From positions 1 to 64,000 of the forward strand of contig CAJNOP010000656.1 of assembly GCA_905250075.1 (NCBI GenBank): 64,000 nt of DNA, written 5' to 3'. A model generated the notes under the pieces. The model saw only the letters and a program-made list of their open reading frames with translations. It was not told where the DNA came from and made no database searches. Positions 21,242 to 33,278 of the stretch are shown here, piece after piece; position 1 is the first letter of the stretch, and each line of letters opens with the position of its first letter. A program made the position numbers and the translations under genes. The stretch comes from Rotaria sp. Silwood1. Taxonomy: Eukaryota > Rotifera > Eurotatoria > Philodinida > Philodinidae.

Positions 21242-22519
21242 CAGCTATTTTCAGTAGCAGTAGCAACCGAATGGTTCTATTTCAATGAGAAAAATTCTAT
21301 CTATGAAATTGTATCTCGGACTACCGAAGTTATTTCCGCTTTTTTTTTGTAATACAATTATTATTCTACAACTTTTTTCGTTTCATCTTAAAACTCAACA
21401 TATTGCAACAAACGAATTGATTTCACTTAAAAATGCAAACAATGTTTAGCCTGCTACTAAAATAGTGATCATCATTGAAAAAAAAATTATGAATGCTGCT
21501 GTCAATACCTGTAAACAAAAAAAAAGCTCATCAAGTTGTATCATATCATATGTAAATGAATAAGAAAATAAAATTCATTAGAAATTGGAATCAGTTGTAT
21601 CATATCATATGTAAATGAATAAGAAAATAAAATTCATTAGAAATTGGAATCAGTTGTATCATAATGATGATATATGAATAGATTTTAAGTTTAACTGGCA
21701 ATATTGATTATGAAATAAGATTTGTTTTCAATATTTTTTCCCTGACTAGAAGTTTTAGAAACAATCCAAATAGAGTTATTCGAGTAGAAAAAATTATTTC
21801 GAACAACATTCAAAATGTATAAATGTAATTTTGTTTGATTTACATAGAATGACAGAGCAAATGGTTCTGTAAAACAAAAAAAATGAGACATTTTCAACTT
21901 CTCTAGGGAAGTTTTTGACTAGAGTACAGTAATTTGATTAAAAGTCCAAAAAATGATTTTTCTATAGACAAATAATAAAAACATAACTTAAGAAGTTTTC
22001 GTGACATTATTGTATCTCAGCCAAAAAAAAGTCATAGACAATTCGGTGATATGTCTTTTTATACAGATTGGTTTGCTCTATCATTCAATAAAATCCAAAC
22101 AAAGTTAAATTTACATGTTTTAAATGTTGAAAAACTAGTGTTATAGTTTTCTATAGAATCTATCTTTGAGAATTTATATTAGCATTTGCTTCTCTGTACA
22201 AGATATATAATTAAAAATAATTCTATCGAATAAAATTCATTCTTATTTATTCATATAATTTTCACTATAATGATCGGTTAAGTACTCTATTATTTTGTAT
22301 GTCAATATTCAAGTTCCTTTTTCTAAACATCGCGTGACAAATAATGCATTGCTTGAAATTTAGTTTTATTTCATTTATTAATGTATTGTATATGTAACAG
22401 CATATTTAAATACTAAACAAAAACTATATAATCACATATCATTTATTGAAATTCTATCTGAAAATATCATAATGTTTAAATACGAATGAATCAAACGAAA
22501 CATAAAACTTGTTTTGAAA
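21242..22519. other. Intergenic, A+T-rich, no gene seen
   Basis: It contains the 59-bp tandem duplication at 21534-21662 and nothing else I can assign. It ends at the target duplication of the transposon. Confidence 0.4.
21534..21662. repeat. 59-bp tandem duplication
   Basis: Two identical copies of a 59-bp unit beginning AGTTGTATCATATCATATG start at 21534 and 21593. The first 11 bases of a third copy follow at 21652. The identity implies a recent duplication. Confidence 0.9.
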
Positions 22520-22527
22520 ATATTTAC
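22520..22527. repeat. 8-bp target site duplication, left copy
   Basis: ATATTTAC directly abuts the left inverted repeat. The same eight bases follow the right inverted repeat at 29313-29320. Confidence 0.85.
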
Positions 22528-22547
22528 CAAGGGGGAAAAAGCTGATT
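22528..22547 (+). repeat. Left terminal inverted repeat of the transposon
   Basis: CAAGGGGGAAAAAGCTGATT, identical to the complement of 29293-29312. Confidence 0.9.
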
Positions 22548-22560
22548 ACTTGATTGCATA

Positions 22561-22670
22561 GATTGTCAATGATTGTCAATGATTGTCAAAGATTGTCAAA
22601 GATTGTCAATGATTGTCGATGATTGTCAATGATTGTCGATGATTGTCAATGATTGCCAATGATTGCCAAT
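22561..22670. repeat. Subterminal array, 11 copies of a 10-bp unit
   Basis: Eleven consecutive copies of GATTGTCAAT with few changes (CAAA, CGAT or GCCAAT variants). The core ATTG-T-CAAT is a palindrome around one central base, so the unit reads nearly the same from either strand. Likely transposase binding sites, by analogy with subterminal repeats of other DNA transposons. Confidence 0.85.
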
Positions 22671-22914
22671 GGTTACAAACACTTTTTTATATCTAGAAAT
22701 GCTTCAGTCAAGTTTGTTTTATAGTATATTTCAAAATTTTATCTCTCGGTATGGAGAAAAAGGCTTCATTGTAGCTGAAAAAATTCACAATTTGTCTATT
22801 CAAAATAGGGATATGGAAGTCTGATCGTTACATTTTTAAAGAAAAGTATGACAATTCACTAATTTCTTTTGTTTTTGTTGAAATGAGTTTTCAAAAATAT
22901 ATTTCATAGTACCA

Positions 22915-25900
22915 TTAACGATGAGACATAACAATGTAGCGAAAAGATAGCAATGAAGTTTTTCTATTAGTCATAAAGCGTCTCATGCGATCAGATGATA
23001 TAGTTGCCTTTTCATTTGAAAGTAGCCATACAGCTGTTTGCTTATGCAAATATTTTTTCGTGCCGTTGATATTGATAACAAAATATGACTTCGATAAATT
23101 TGGATTAATGGAGTCAAAAACTCTCATTCCTTGGTATGTTACTGCACTGACAGCCGTCAAATTGTCGGACAAAACTTCATCATTTAGAATTGAATCTTCA
23201 TCAGATGATTCATCTTCAGTTGTAACTATTTCTTTATCCGAATTGCTATCGTCGGAATCAGATTCCATATCTAGCTCGCTTTCACCTGGAATCGAAGATT
23301 CGACAATTTCTAACTTTTGAAGTTGGAGACTGGCAAGTCGAGACATTTCATCTAAAGATGGAATTTCATGATGCTGATAAAGATTTACCTCACACATAAG
23401 GCGACTTGCATTCGAATAGGCTTTTGAAATAGATTCTTCAATCATTTCGATTGTAAGTGGCTTAACAGATGATGATAAAGAAGCATTTCTTCCAGGCTGA
23501 ACACTTTCAGGATGTTTATGATGCTTTGGAAAAAGTAAATTTGCATCAGAATCAGTGTTGTTACTTTTATTATTGTTTTGGTATTTAATTGAATGAAGAT
23601 AAGATAGTTTTTTTACACGTTGTATAAATTGATGAACGGTGAAGTTCACGATAGACGAAAATGGTCCTGACATGGCTCTACATAAACGAAATTGTCTTTC
23701 ACAAGATTGAGAGTTAAACAAAGATATGTTCAGACACTCTTCGGGTAATTGATGCTGCATAACCAGTAATGCGATATATACAAGTGTATGACTGTTTATC
23801 TCCATTGAGAACAAGGCTGGAAGACTCATAAAGTATTGCCGCTTTGTATTAATTTTTATATCTTGATTTGAAGAATTTAGTCGATCGAGAGCTGAATCGA
23901 GATCAGATTTCTTTTTTTTATTTAACCAGATACGCCAAAATCGAATGATAAATACATTAAGCCATGCGAAATATATACGATCAACATATGATGTTTCCGT
24001 AGATATAAAAGCAAATCGAGTATTTCGAATTATCTGCAAATAAGTCAAAATACAATTCGTAGAATTTTTTTCGAGATGTTTTGTTACCTTCAGTCTCGAA
24101 AATTTAAAATAAACTTAGTCCATAAGTTTTTACGGGATCAAGTGGTCAAATTTGTGAGATATATTATCCTTTAGTAAATTCTGAAATTGTTCTCTTATTA
24201 TATCTAAGTGGCAGCTTTTCGAAAAGCTTCACTATAATCCAAGTACGTAATTTATATTTCAAAGTATTAGAATCTTTTAACATGAACTACTCATCGTAGA
24301 TATCGTCTCAAGAAGAATAGGTGTCTTGATCGATTTTAATTTTTGAAAGGTTTTATAGACATAAAAGGTTTATAGTCTTACTTATACATATCATTATAAA
24401 AGATTCAGACTGATTGTTAACCTGTCATTATGACAATCGCTAGTATATGTGTATGTATGATTGCAAAAGATCATGCCGCGATTGTCAGTAGTGTTTTACT
24501 TTTTCTATAAATGAGAATTTAAAAATTATTCCAGGAAATATTTCTAAACCATATATCTGTTACAATGTTCTAAGAACTGTTCCGGTAGTCAACTTTTCTG
24601 TTTTTCATGGAATCTTCACACAAATGTTCATTTGTGAACAAGTATAAGATAGTATCGCGAAAATGTAAGTCTAAAAGATAATCTCATACAGAAAATAATA
24701 ATGCACCTAACAGTACTGATTTGGTTATCTTTCTTTATATTCCTAGATGGAATTTTATTCGAAGACGATTATCTATCTTATAAAGAGATGATTGTTTTTA
24801 TTTTAGTATAAAAATTCGATGAATTAAAAAAGAAAAGTTTCAATAACTTCTACAAGTTTGGAGTAAACTTACTTGAAGATAGATTTGAGTGGCTTTTGAA
24901 TATAGAATTGACGAAAGAGCATTAAGTACAGCTTCGCTTGATATCTTTTCACATGACGGATAATTTTGCCTGTCCTTTGGTCGAATATCAGATTTTACCA
25001 AATTGTGAATCAGTTCTGATGATGATGATTTAATCAGTTGAAGAAGATGATCAACAGTTATAATATGATTACCCATCATCATTGAAGCTGTAGATGATAA
25101 TAACCGATTTCTCAACTTTGTACACAAATGAATGCTATCCTGGGAAAATAAAATAAGCTGCTTGTTGCGCATGAAAAACCATGACCATGACTATAGAATA
25201 AGGATAAGATAATCAAGATCTAATGGGAAATGTTAGAACTTAAAAGATGTAACTCACTGGAGGAATGTTTACATGAAAAGCATTTTTGCGTTGATGAAAT
25301 TTCTGATTTGACATAGTTGCAAAAAATCCCATTAAAAGACGCATTGAGCGTAAATACCGAGAGTCGCAATCAGTTGCAAATCCAACCAAATTTATTTCCC
25401 TTTTAACACATTCATCGACCATGTTCACCCATCGAAGTATGATGTCTTCGGTGATAAAACGATTATCAGTGCCATAAGCCGACAACAAAAATGGAGAACA
25501 AGAATTAGATGCTACAGTGATTGGCTGAATCATATGGACATTTAGAAGATTGGATATGGCAAGTGTAGAAGACCAATGTTCGAGTTCTGAAAACGATTCA
25601 GTAGAAAATGTATTGATTTGTGGTAGACCATTCTTGAATGGTGGTGTAAAACCAGTAAAAGTATTTGACTGAACGTTATATGTTATATGTTATTTTTGGT
25701 ATAACAGAAGTACAATCTTCGGCAGCAAAAACAAACTTCTATCTCTTCGATGAAAGATAATCAGACATAGCATCATATCTAAATTCACCTTCTTGAAGAT
25801 TATTTGTGCTAGAATCGATCAAAGCCTGAATTACAGTCAAACTTGGAAGAAGACCTGGTATGTTGATATGAATGAATTCGTACACGTTACGACCACCGAG

Positions 25901-26446
25901 AATAAAGATACAAGAAGCAAATTCACGTATAGAAGAATCGTAGGAAAAACGACATTTCACTCGATCGTGATTCATAATTATAGTTTTGATTAATGTGCGT
26001 TTGAATTTAATACGAGTATCACTTCGTTCTGGTGAATCATTCACAAAAAACGGCACAATTTGTCGAAGAATAGGATATCGATCGAGAAGAACAGCAGGAA
26101 TAGTTAAGTCAGTAGATGAAAAAAAAGTTTCTTGTTGTTGAAATGTTTTTAAAGATTGTATGAAGTTATTGGCTTGAATAGAAAGACCAACCTTCACTTT
26201 AAAACTTCCATCATTAAGGGTAATTCCAACTTTCTTTTTTATGGGTAGAAGGTCAGGTGAATCATAATGGAAAAAAGCAAAAAGATCTTCAATATGAAGA
26301 AGGCAATCAGCCGACATCACCTCGAGGTATCGTAAAATTTCGACCATAGTAGCACCACATTGTTCTTGTACAAGTTGAAAAAATTCTTCACCACGAAGCT
26401 TGAAGACATTAACTGGTAATGTTGGAGCCATTAATGTTTTTTGCAT
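22915..26446 (-). pseudogene. Transposase gene, inactivated by a stop and a frameshift
   Basis: Exons on the minus strand: 26446-25258, 25190-24873 and 24033-22915. Junctions CCA/GTGAGT..TATAG/TCA and CAA/GTAAGT..TTGCAG/ATA keep phase 0. Intron 2 (24034-24872) is 839 bp. The N-terminal domain (FFQLVQEQCGATMVEILRYL, later KKKVGITLNDGSFKVKVG) is shared with the neighbouring gene. Downstream come EINLVGFATDCDSRYLRSM, QDSIHLCTKLRNRLL, RIYFAWLNVFIIRFWRIWL and a C-terminal NSQSCERQFRLCRAMSG segment, in the order expected for a transposase core. Exon 1 is broken by an in-frame TAG (25739-25741) and by a 7-bp tandem duplication (GTTATAT twice, 25675-25688) that shifts the frame. Both lesions lie before the presumed catalytic region, so no active enzyme is expected. 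Confidence 0.75.
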
Positions 26447-26717
26447 CAAGCAAGATAGAATATATATAAATTATTAGTGCGTGATATTGAAATCTGAAAA
26501 AGTAGTAATTTAACTTGACATTACAGACAAAAAATCAATAGTAAAACAGTGAAAACAAATAAACAGCACATAAATTTGTTTCGAAACTTAATCGTAATCT
26601 GCCTATATCAGCACATCAAGAATAAATAGTATATAAAAATAAAAAAAAACAAGAGTTGTATACAGAAGTTTAAATTAAAATCTATAACAAAAAAACAATG
26701 TCGAAAAGCGAAATATT

Positions 26718-28909
26718 TTAATTACGTCGTTTTCTCTTTGACTTCGAAGTATTAGAAGATAAATCAGTACGACGTTTGCTGCTGTGTAATGGAGGATCAA
26801 CAGAATTAAGTTCCTTTTGAGTTGATGATGTTGACATGGATAAGTTTGAGTTTGTTGTGATCATTGACGTCGAACAATTCTCATTTACTTCAGTTGTATG
26901 TGTATTGTGGCTTTCGGATCGACGTTGTTTTTCAATTATCATCGAACATTTTTGTGATTTAAAATGTCGATAAATGTTGGAGAACTAAAACAAGAAATTC
27001 TGTTTATTACGGAGAATTATCTATCGAAGACTTAATGATTGGTTAAACTAAAAAATTAATTCGATCTTAGAAGTGTACGTGGAGAAAAAATATAATATTA
27101 TCTATGAAACGCATTCACTAACAATTATTAATCTAAAAGAACTAGATCTTTTACAATGAATGTACTCGAGAGAAATATAACCAAATAAAAGTTGTATCTT
27201 TTAAATAAATTCTTAGCTTAACTGAATTAAGCATAAGGAACAAAGTTTTTGTAAAAATATTTTTTCTGAAAGAAAAAATTATGTGCGACGCAGTTTTTTG
27301 ATTTGAGTCAAGAAATAAATGTATTGGTGATTATTTATCTACTAAGAAAGTCTAGTGCTCTGTTGTACATTCTTTGTCATTCAGTGAAGAAAATAAACCA
27401 TTCATTTCAATCGCTTAAACATTGCGATATGAAATATCTTATTGCATATATATTCTTCAAAAATCTTAGTGAAAGGCTGAGTAACCGCAATGTTATGCTA
27501 GTCCAACGTCGCTAACTATTTAACTATAATACTTATTCAACTCAATGATAGTAGATATGATCGTGTATGATTTAAAGTGAGTTCAATAAAAAAAATGCAC
27601 TTTTGCTTTATTCCAGAAATTCCTTTAGATCTAGTTTGGATACCCAAAATTGTCGCTTTGTCCAGAATTAGCTATAATAGATAGTAATCCGATGATAGAT
27701 AAGATCTTTTGACTATGTATTCTATCCTTACATCTAATATTATGGTGATTGAACTCATTTGAAGATTAATGGGCTGAAATGCCACCAAGAATCTATTTTA
27801 CTTTAAATACTACAAGCTATGGTCTGTCACTTGTTACACCGATTCTGAAAATTTTCAGTCAGACCAGTTTTTGATGATGGTGTTGAGAAATATGAGCAAA
27901 TAGACTCATACAATCTTAGCAATTCTGATTCGGGAACTTTGTTTCATTTTTATTACGTTATTTTTGTTTTAAGTTTATCTGATTGTTTATATGAATTTCG
28001 AACTATCTTTGCACAAATGATGGCATTGGTTTTTGAAAAATTATATAGTGCCTTATAAACTAATCAGTTATATAAAGACTGCCATTGAAATTTAATGTTC
28101 TGAAAAGATATAAAATTAAACCTAATTTAAAACATAATTCTACACAAATTTATATTTAATATTTGAAAGATCAGATGTTGTATGAAATATTAAAAGAACA
28201 AGAATCAATAACTACTTACTACAAGAACTCCTCGCCCTTGACCGATGGCATGTTTTGTGCCACATTTACATCGAATAATAATACCATCTTGAGAATTGTT
28301 CAATTCGACTTTGAAATCAATATCTTCTTGAAAATTCATATTTACCAAAGATAATTTTTCACTATTTTGTTTAAGCCATTCGATAACTGTATTTACAATA
28401 CGACTTTTAATTTCATATGTAAGAAGATGAGTCATTGCTGGTGAAATACCTTGGTTCAGATCAGACGAAATATTAGATGTGGATGAGTTAATGGAATAAT
28501 TATCCACAATTACAGGTGGTGTTGCTAAATTAGTTGACATAATGTTGGGAACAGATGAAACTGAAGCAATAGTAATGGATTGACGTCGTTGAGATTGTTT
28601 AAGAAGTTCTTCTCGTTTCTTTTTAAATAATTTAGTAAGATTGTTAACAGACGCTTCAACACCTGGTAGAAGATAAATCGAGCCATCATTCAATGTGATA
28701 CAGATGCTTTTTTTAAGATTAAATATTTCATCAGAATCGAGATGAAGAATAGCAAATATATCGTTGCACCCTAGAAATGAGTCAACACTATTGCACTCTT
28801 GAAAAGACATCAGTTCCGCCACTTTTCTTCCTGCAAACTGACGAATAAAATCATAAAATGCCTCATCTCGAAGATCCATAATATTAAATGGAAGAGATCT
28901 TGTGTCCAT
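26718..28909 (-). CDS. Transposon-borne zinc-finger protein sharing the transposase N-terminal domain
   Basis: Exons 28909-28220 and 26984-26718 on the minus strand (CTTGTA/GTAAGT..TTTTAG/TTC, phase 0) give 318 residues with an ATG start and no lesion. Residues about 15-100 (FYDFIRQFAGRKVAELMSFQ, then FAILHLDSDE and CITLNDGSIYLLPG) align with the N-terminus of the transposase next door. Across the splice the protein reads RCKCGTKHAIG..VLVFSNIYRHFKSQKCS, a C-x-C plus H/C pattern that looks like a BED- or THAP-like zinc finger, then a Ser/Thr-rich tail ending in a basic KSKRKRRN nuclear signal. The 1235-bp intron is long for this genome. It may bind the element ends as an accessory factor or repressor. 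That role is inferred from domain sharing only. Confidence 0.65.
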
Positions 28910-29237
28910 ATTTAAATGTTTAAAGAGAAATAGATCAATAAAAGAAAATGTATAACAATCAGTATGTGTGTATAGTTAACAAATAGATGGAAATGAAGTG
29001 AAGAGAAAAATGGAGAAGAATGATTTTTTTTCGTTTCTCTTACTACAATCACGTGAGCACATCATGAGAGAACGATATCCAAGTTATTTTTATAGTGTCT
29101 ACTATTCATGACGTATACTCTATATTAACAAGTTGTATGCCGATAAACAATATGCTGTTACAACATTCTGAAATGAAAGATAAGGAAAATAAGGCTATTT
29201 TTGTCGATTTCGACAGGAAATCATCTTGATTATTGTT

Positions 29238-29277
29238 GATTGTCAATGATTGTCGATGATTGTCAATGATTGTCAAT
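29238..29277. repeat. Subterminal array, 4 copies of the 10-bp unit
   Basis: Four copies of GATTGTCAAT/GATTGTCGAT lie just inside the right inverted repeat. They are the same unit and strand as the 11-copy left array. Confidence 0.85.
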
Positions 29278-29292
29278 GATTGCTTTGATTGC

Positions 29293-29312
29293 AATCAGCT
29301 TTTTCCCCCTTG
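29293..29312 (-). repeat. Right terminal inverted repeat of the transposon
   Basis: Exact 20-bp complement of the left terminal repeat. Confidence 0.9.
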
Positions 29313-29320
29313 ATATTTAC
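29313..29320. repeat. 8-bp target site duplication, right copy
   Basis: ATATTTAC, identical to 22520-22527. Confidence 0.85.
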
Positions 29321-32300
29321 TAAGAGTAATAATGATAGATAACAGTTTAAAAAAAATATTTTTTTGTATAATGTTAAGTAATAAACTCAAATCTAAATAA
29401 TGCATATCAAAAATCTTGTCATTCAAAATGTGTACATCAATGATTTTTACCTCATATGTAATCATGATAAATCTTGAAAAAAAAAAGATATCAATCAAAT
29501 ATAAGTATAATACTACAGGGACATTTATTCTGAGGTATTATCATTTGTTAGAAACTACTTTTCATTTGCTTATTGTTTCTATAGAATTTGACCATGAAAC
29601 GACATGATCATTTGTCATAACTCGAATATTGTTCTTCGCTAATCTTGCTTGATTTTATTACTTATATTCATAATGTATTTCTTTCAAGTTCGTTCTATTT
29701 TGATGAATAGCTAGTGTTAATCGACATCGACAACATACAATGAATGAGAACAAAAAATATTGATGAAGCAATATCGACCGAGGTACTGTTCACAGTAATG
29801 TCACTGTCGATTTGTCATCTAACACTATCTAATATAAAACAGAAATGTATGGCTCATTAGAAGCCATTTACATATGTGCAAATTGATGATACCAATGTAT
29901 CGTGACCGCGTTTTTTCTTCTTCTTTTTTTTTTGCGGTTATTTACTTTGTATGTTGTTGTTAATTTCTTCTAGTGTATTGCTAACCAATTATATATATAA
30001 ATGTATGTATGTTCAAGGTTATCATTAGCTCAATTAAATATATAAATGACGAATAATGATGCTTGAAAACGATCGATAGATTGCAAAATGATCTAAGGTT
30101 ATACATATATTGTGAATACAATATATAAATATAGTTGCACAATATTTCATTTAAAAGTGTATAATAGATATCAATAAAATAACAGAAAAGAAATTAAGTT
30201 ACATTCCATAATAGACAAGAATATATTTTTATGACAGAAGAATGTAGAAAAAAAAACAATGTAACTTAAATTATTTTCCTTCTAATAAAATGTATAAATC
30301 ACTCACAAGAAAAATAAATTAATCCTCCTATGATAACACAGTATGAGTGTAGTATTTATTCAAAACAGAAATAAACATATGATGACCTATCTCTTCGTTT
30401 TGTCTGGTTGTTCAGCTGAGAATATGTAAATAGTTATATAAAGTATATCGATTATTTTACGTTTGTTTGTTAAGAGAAGAGAAAAAAAAGAAAAAACGAG
30501 ATCACATCAATATATTTATGCTCTTTTTTTTCTTTGACGCATCATCTTCTTCATGTCGACAATCTATTACTTTCTTTTTCCTCATATCACAATATCCTAT
30601 TCAAATGATTCATGGCCATTATATACAACAGCTATTGTCACCTGCTGTTGAGATCAACATATAATTCTAAAAGAGCAGACGCGCAAGCTTATGTCAATAA
30701 ATCATTCTGTCAACTTTCTTTCTATACATACATGCCATGTACTAACTGTCTCATCATATTGATTGTCAACTTTCCGTATAAGTTTGGTATGTATACTGGT
30801 TTTTTTTTGCTTCTTCTTCTCATCATTGATATCGAACAAATATGATTTTGTTGTTCTGTTTTATTTTTCTAGCATAGACATGATCACATTTCATGTTTTC
30901 TCACCCTAAAGCATTATCTATTATTTATTTGTTCGTCTATAAATTCTGTTTATCGTTCGTTTAACTATTCACGATTGTGTGATATATTGCAAAGAAGATG
31001 AAGAAAAACTCATAGACTAACAAATTCCGTTAGAATTCTATGTCATACGTTTTTTTTTCCTTCAAACTCGTTTACCTAAGGTTGATTACATTTTCTCCTC
31101 ATATTTCTAGTTTTTGATAGTCAAGCATATATATACATGCATGTCTCATTATTCATTACATTTTTTTAAATAAAGAGAAAAAAAGGTAAATTTCCGAGAA
31201 AAGAAAAATAATTTTTATCTCAAGGATATCATTTGTGGTTTGTTTAAAGACAAAAGAATATAAAAATAACAGTAAGAGTTTGAGTAAAGGATGTATATTT
31301 TTTATAGAAATATAAATAAAATCTGTTGTTTTAATTGACTGATTTTGTACCAGCTGTTCCATTATTCGAATCCAATTGACTATACTTAGAAGTATATATT
31401 AAAAAAAAAAAAAAACTTTGCTTCAAGGTAAACATATGAGTCCGAAATAAGAATGAGAGTAATTTTCATGAACAATATCTCTTACAATATATATATCGAT
31501 AAGATGTACGTTGTTCTCAAATACAGAGATGATGTTAACGTGTAATTGATAAAATATTTGATGAAATCTATTATCTGATAAAGACAACATCTTTTTGCTT
31601 TTTTTTTGTTTATCATTTGTTCTACATTTACATGAAAATATTTATTTGATATTGTCTCTATAAAGTATACTTGAAAAGTCAAGTACTTTTTTTTTACAAT
31701 TGATGAAAAAGAACTCAAGAATAAATTTATTATTTGAATTTTTTTCTAATCCTTCAATATGTATATATATAGCTCAATATGATCTGTTTTTTTGTTGTTG
31801 TTGTTGTTCGCTTTGTATTGTTCTTATTATTATCATCATTCTATAAAACAACAGGAGTTATATAGTCTTAGATCATTGATGACAATATCAACACTTGCAA
31901 ATAGATAGATACATATGTTTTCACTGATATCTAAGTGGCTACATGGCAAGTTTTCTTCTTCTCTCTCTCTCTCTTTATCATGTTACGTCTCGTCAATATT
32001 TGGACATATATACAGGATACCATGTTTTTTTTTCTTTACTTGCTGTTTATGTAGATTGTTAATAGCAAGACAATACTTGTCCTTCACATTTTTCTTCTTC
32101 ATCGTTGATCATGCACACTGTGACTTATGTCCTTGAAGATCAAAAAAAGAATTATATATAGAAGGAAAAATGAGAACTACACACATGGGTTTGTTTGTCA
32201 GATTGTAAAACATTATCCGTAGCGAGGTTATTACAGAAATAAAGCTATTATTAATCCGGAAGGTATCTGTGAAGAATCAAGTAGATATGTATGCATAGTT

Positions 32301-33278
32301 GTGTGCAAATGTGTGTGTCTCACAACAATATTGATGAAAGTGAATAGTAAGGGAGAAGAGAACAGATGATGCCAGTAATGCGAAGGTGAGGAATGGATAG
32401 AAGGGAAACGACGCGGGGGGAAGGGGGAGGGAGTAGAGAGACAACAAGATGCAAAAAAACTAAAGCAAAGAATCGCGTTCTCTTGTTCTCTTTGTTCTGC
32501 TTCTTCTCCTCCTTCAATATTACCACTCGACATTCCATTGCACGCATATGCTTACAAGAAGTGAACCATGATATATGTGTTTACGTGCCATTGCACGTGT
32601 ACGAATAACTTACACATGTTATAAAAAGATCGATATTATACAATTTTGAATGAAAATTCATACTCTCATTGTTAGTTTTTTTTCTTTCTATGTTATATAT
32701 AATTGCATCATCATTTAAAACTCACTTTTATGAGTCAATTGTTTTTCTTTTTTTTCATTTTGTTTTTTTTCGTCGTTTAAAAAGATATGAAAGAAAAAAA
32801 CAATAAGGGTATGTAAGTGTTGAAACTTAGTTTATCAATGGTTCACATTACAGTTGTTGCTTTTGATATCTTTATCTATCATTATCAACAAAAAATAGAA
32901 ATTAATAGAAGATTAGATTGATCAGTACAAACAAAAAAAAAGAATGAGCTATAGAAATAAAAAAGGAGAGCGTAAAAAAATTGAAGAAAAGAAAGAAAAA
33001 AAAAGAGAGAGCACTATAGGTTGAAAAGACAAGTGTAAGTGAAGGTCATAGTATAGAAAAAACACAAGAGAGAGAGAGAGAGAGAAAAGCGTGTACATAC
33101 ATGTGCCTCTAGGATAGTTTTGCACAAACAGCAAATTATTTGTCGATGGATTTTTATTTCTTAATGTTCTATAATTATGTTTTCTTCTTGATATAGATAT
33201 TTGTTAATCATAAATAAAATGTTTCGACATGATCAATAAAAATGATGTATTAACAAATTGAAATTCATTACAACAAAT
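29321..33278. other. A+T-rich intergenic stretch, no gene seen
   Basis: Mostly low-complexity A/T runs, with CT or GA microsatellites near 31963-31975 and 33067-33085, and one purine-rich patch near 32390-32450. The open frames here have no recognisable content. The last kilobase probably holds the promoter of the glypican gene. Confidence 0.4.

Larger units (their letters stand above)
22528..29312. mobile_element. 6.8-kb cut-and-paste DNA transposon
   Basis: The element is bounded by perfect 20-bp terminal inverted repeats, CAAGGGGGAAAAAGCTGATT at 22528-22547 and its complement at 29293-29312, flanked by an identical 8-bp duplication (ATATTTAC). Subterminal arrays of a 10-bp unit (GATTGTCAAT) lie inside both ends. 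All genes inside point left (minus strand): a small two-exon gene (26718-28909) and a three-exon transposase relic (22915-26446). Eight-base duplications are typical of the hAT, P and Merlin superfamilies. The transposase has hallmarks I recall from P/THAP9- or hAT-like families (a DCDSRYL-type motif, QDSIHLCTKLRNRLL, NSQSCERQFR), but I cannot fix the superfamily by eye. The intact target duplication shows a clean insertion; the transposase itself is dead. Confidence 0.85.

Noticed and set aside
22561..22670. CRISPR-like array
   Set aside because: Units are 10 bp with no spacers; they are subterminal repeats of a transposon in a eukaryotic context.
22985..23320. Plus-strand 111-residue Ser-rich frame inside the transposon
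   Set aside because: It is the antisense of an acidic, Ser/Asp-rich segment of the transposase C-terminus.
29321..33278. Several hydrophobic short frames in A/T-rich DNA
   Set aside because: Phe/Tyr/Leu-rich frames are the typical product of T-rich sequence read as codons; no motif or splice structure supports them.
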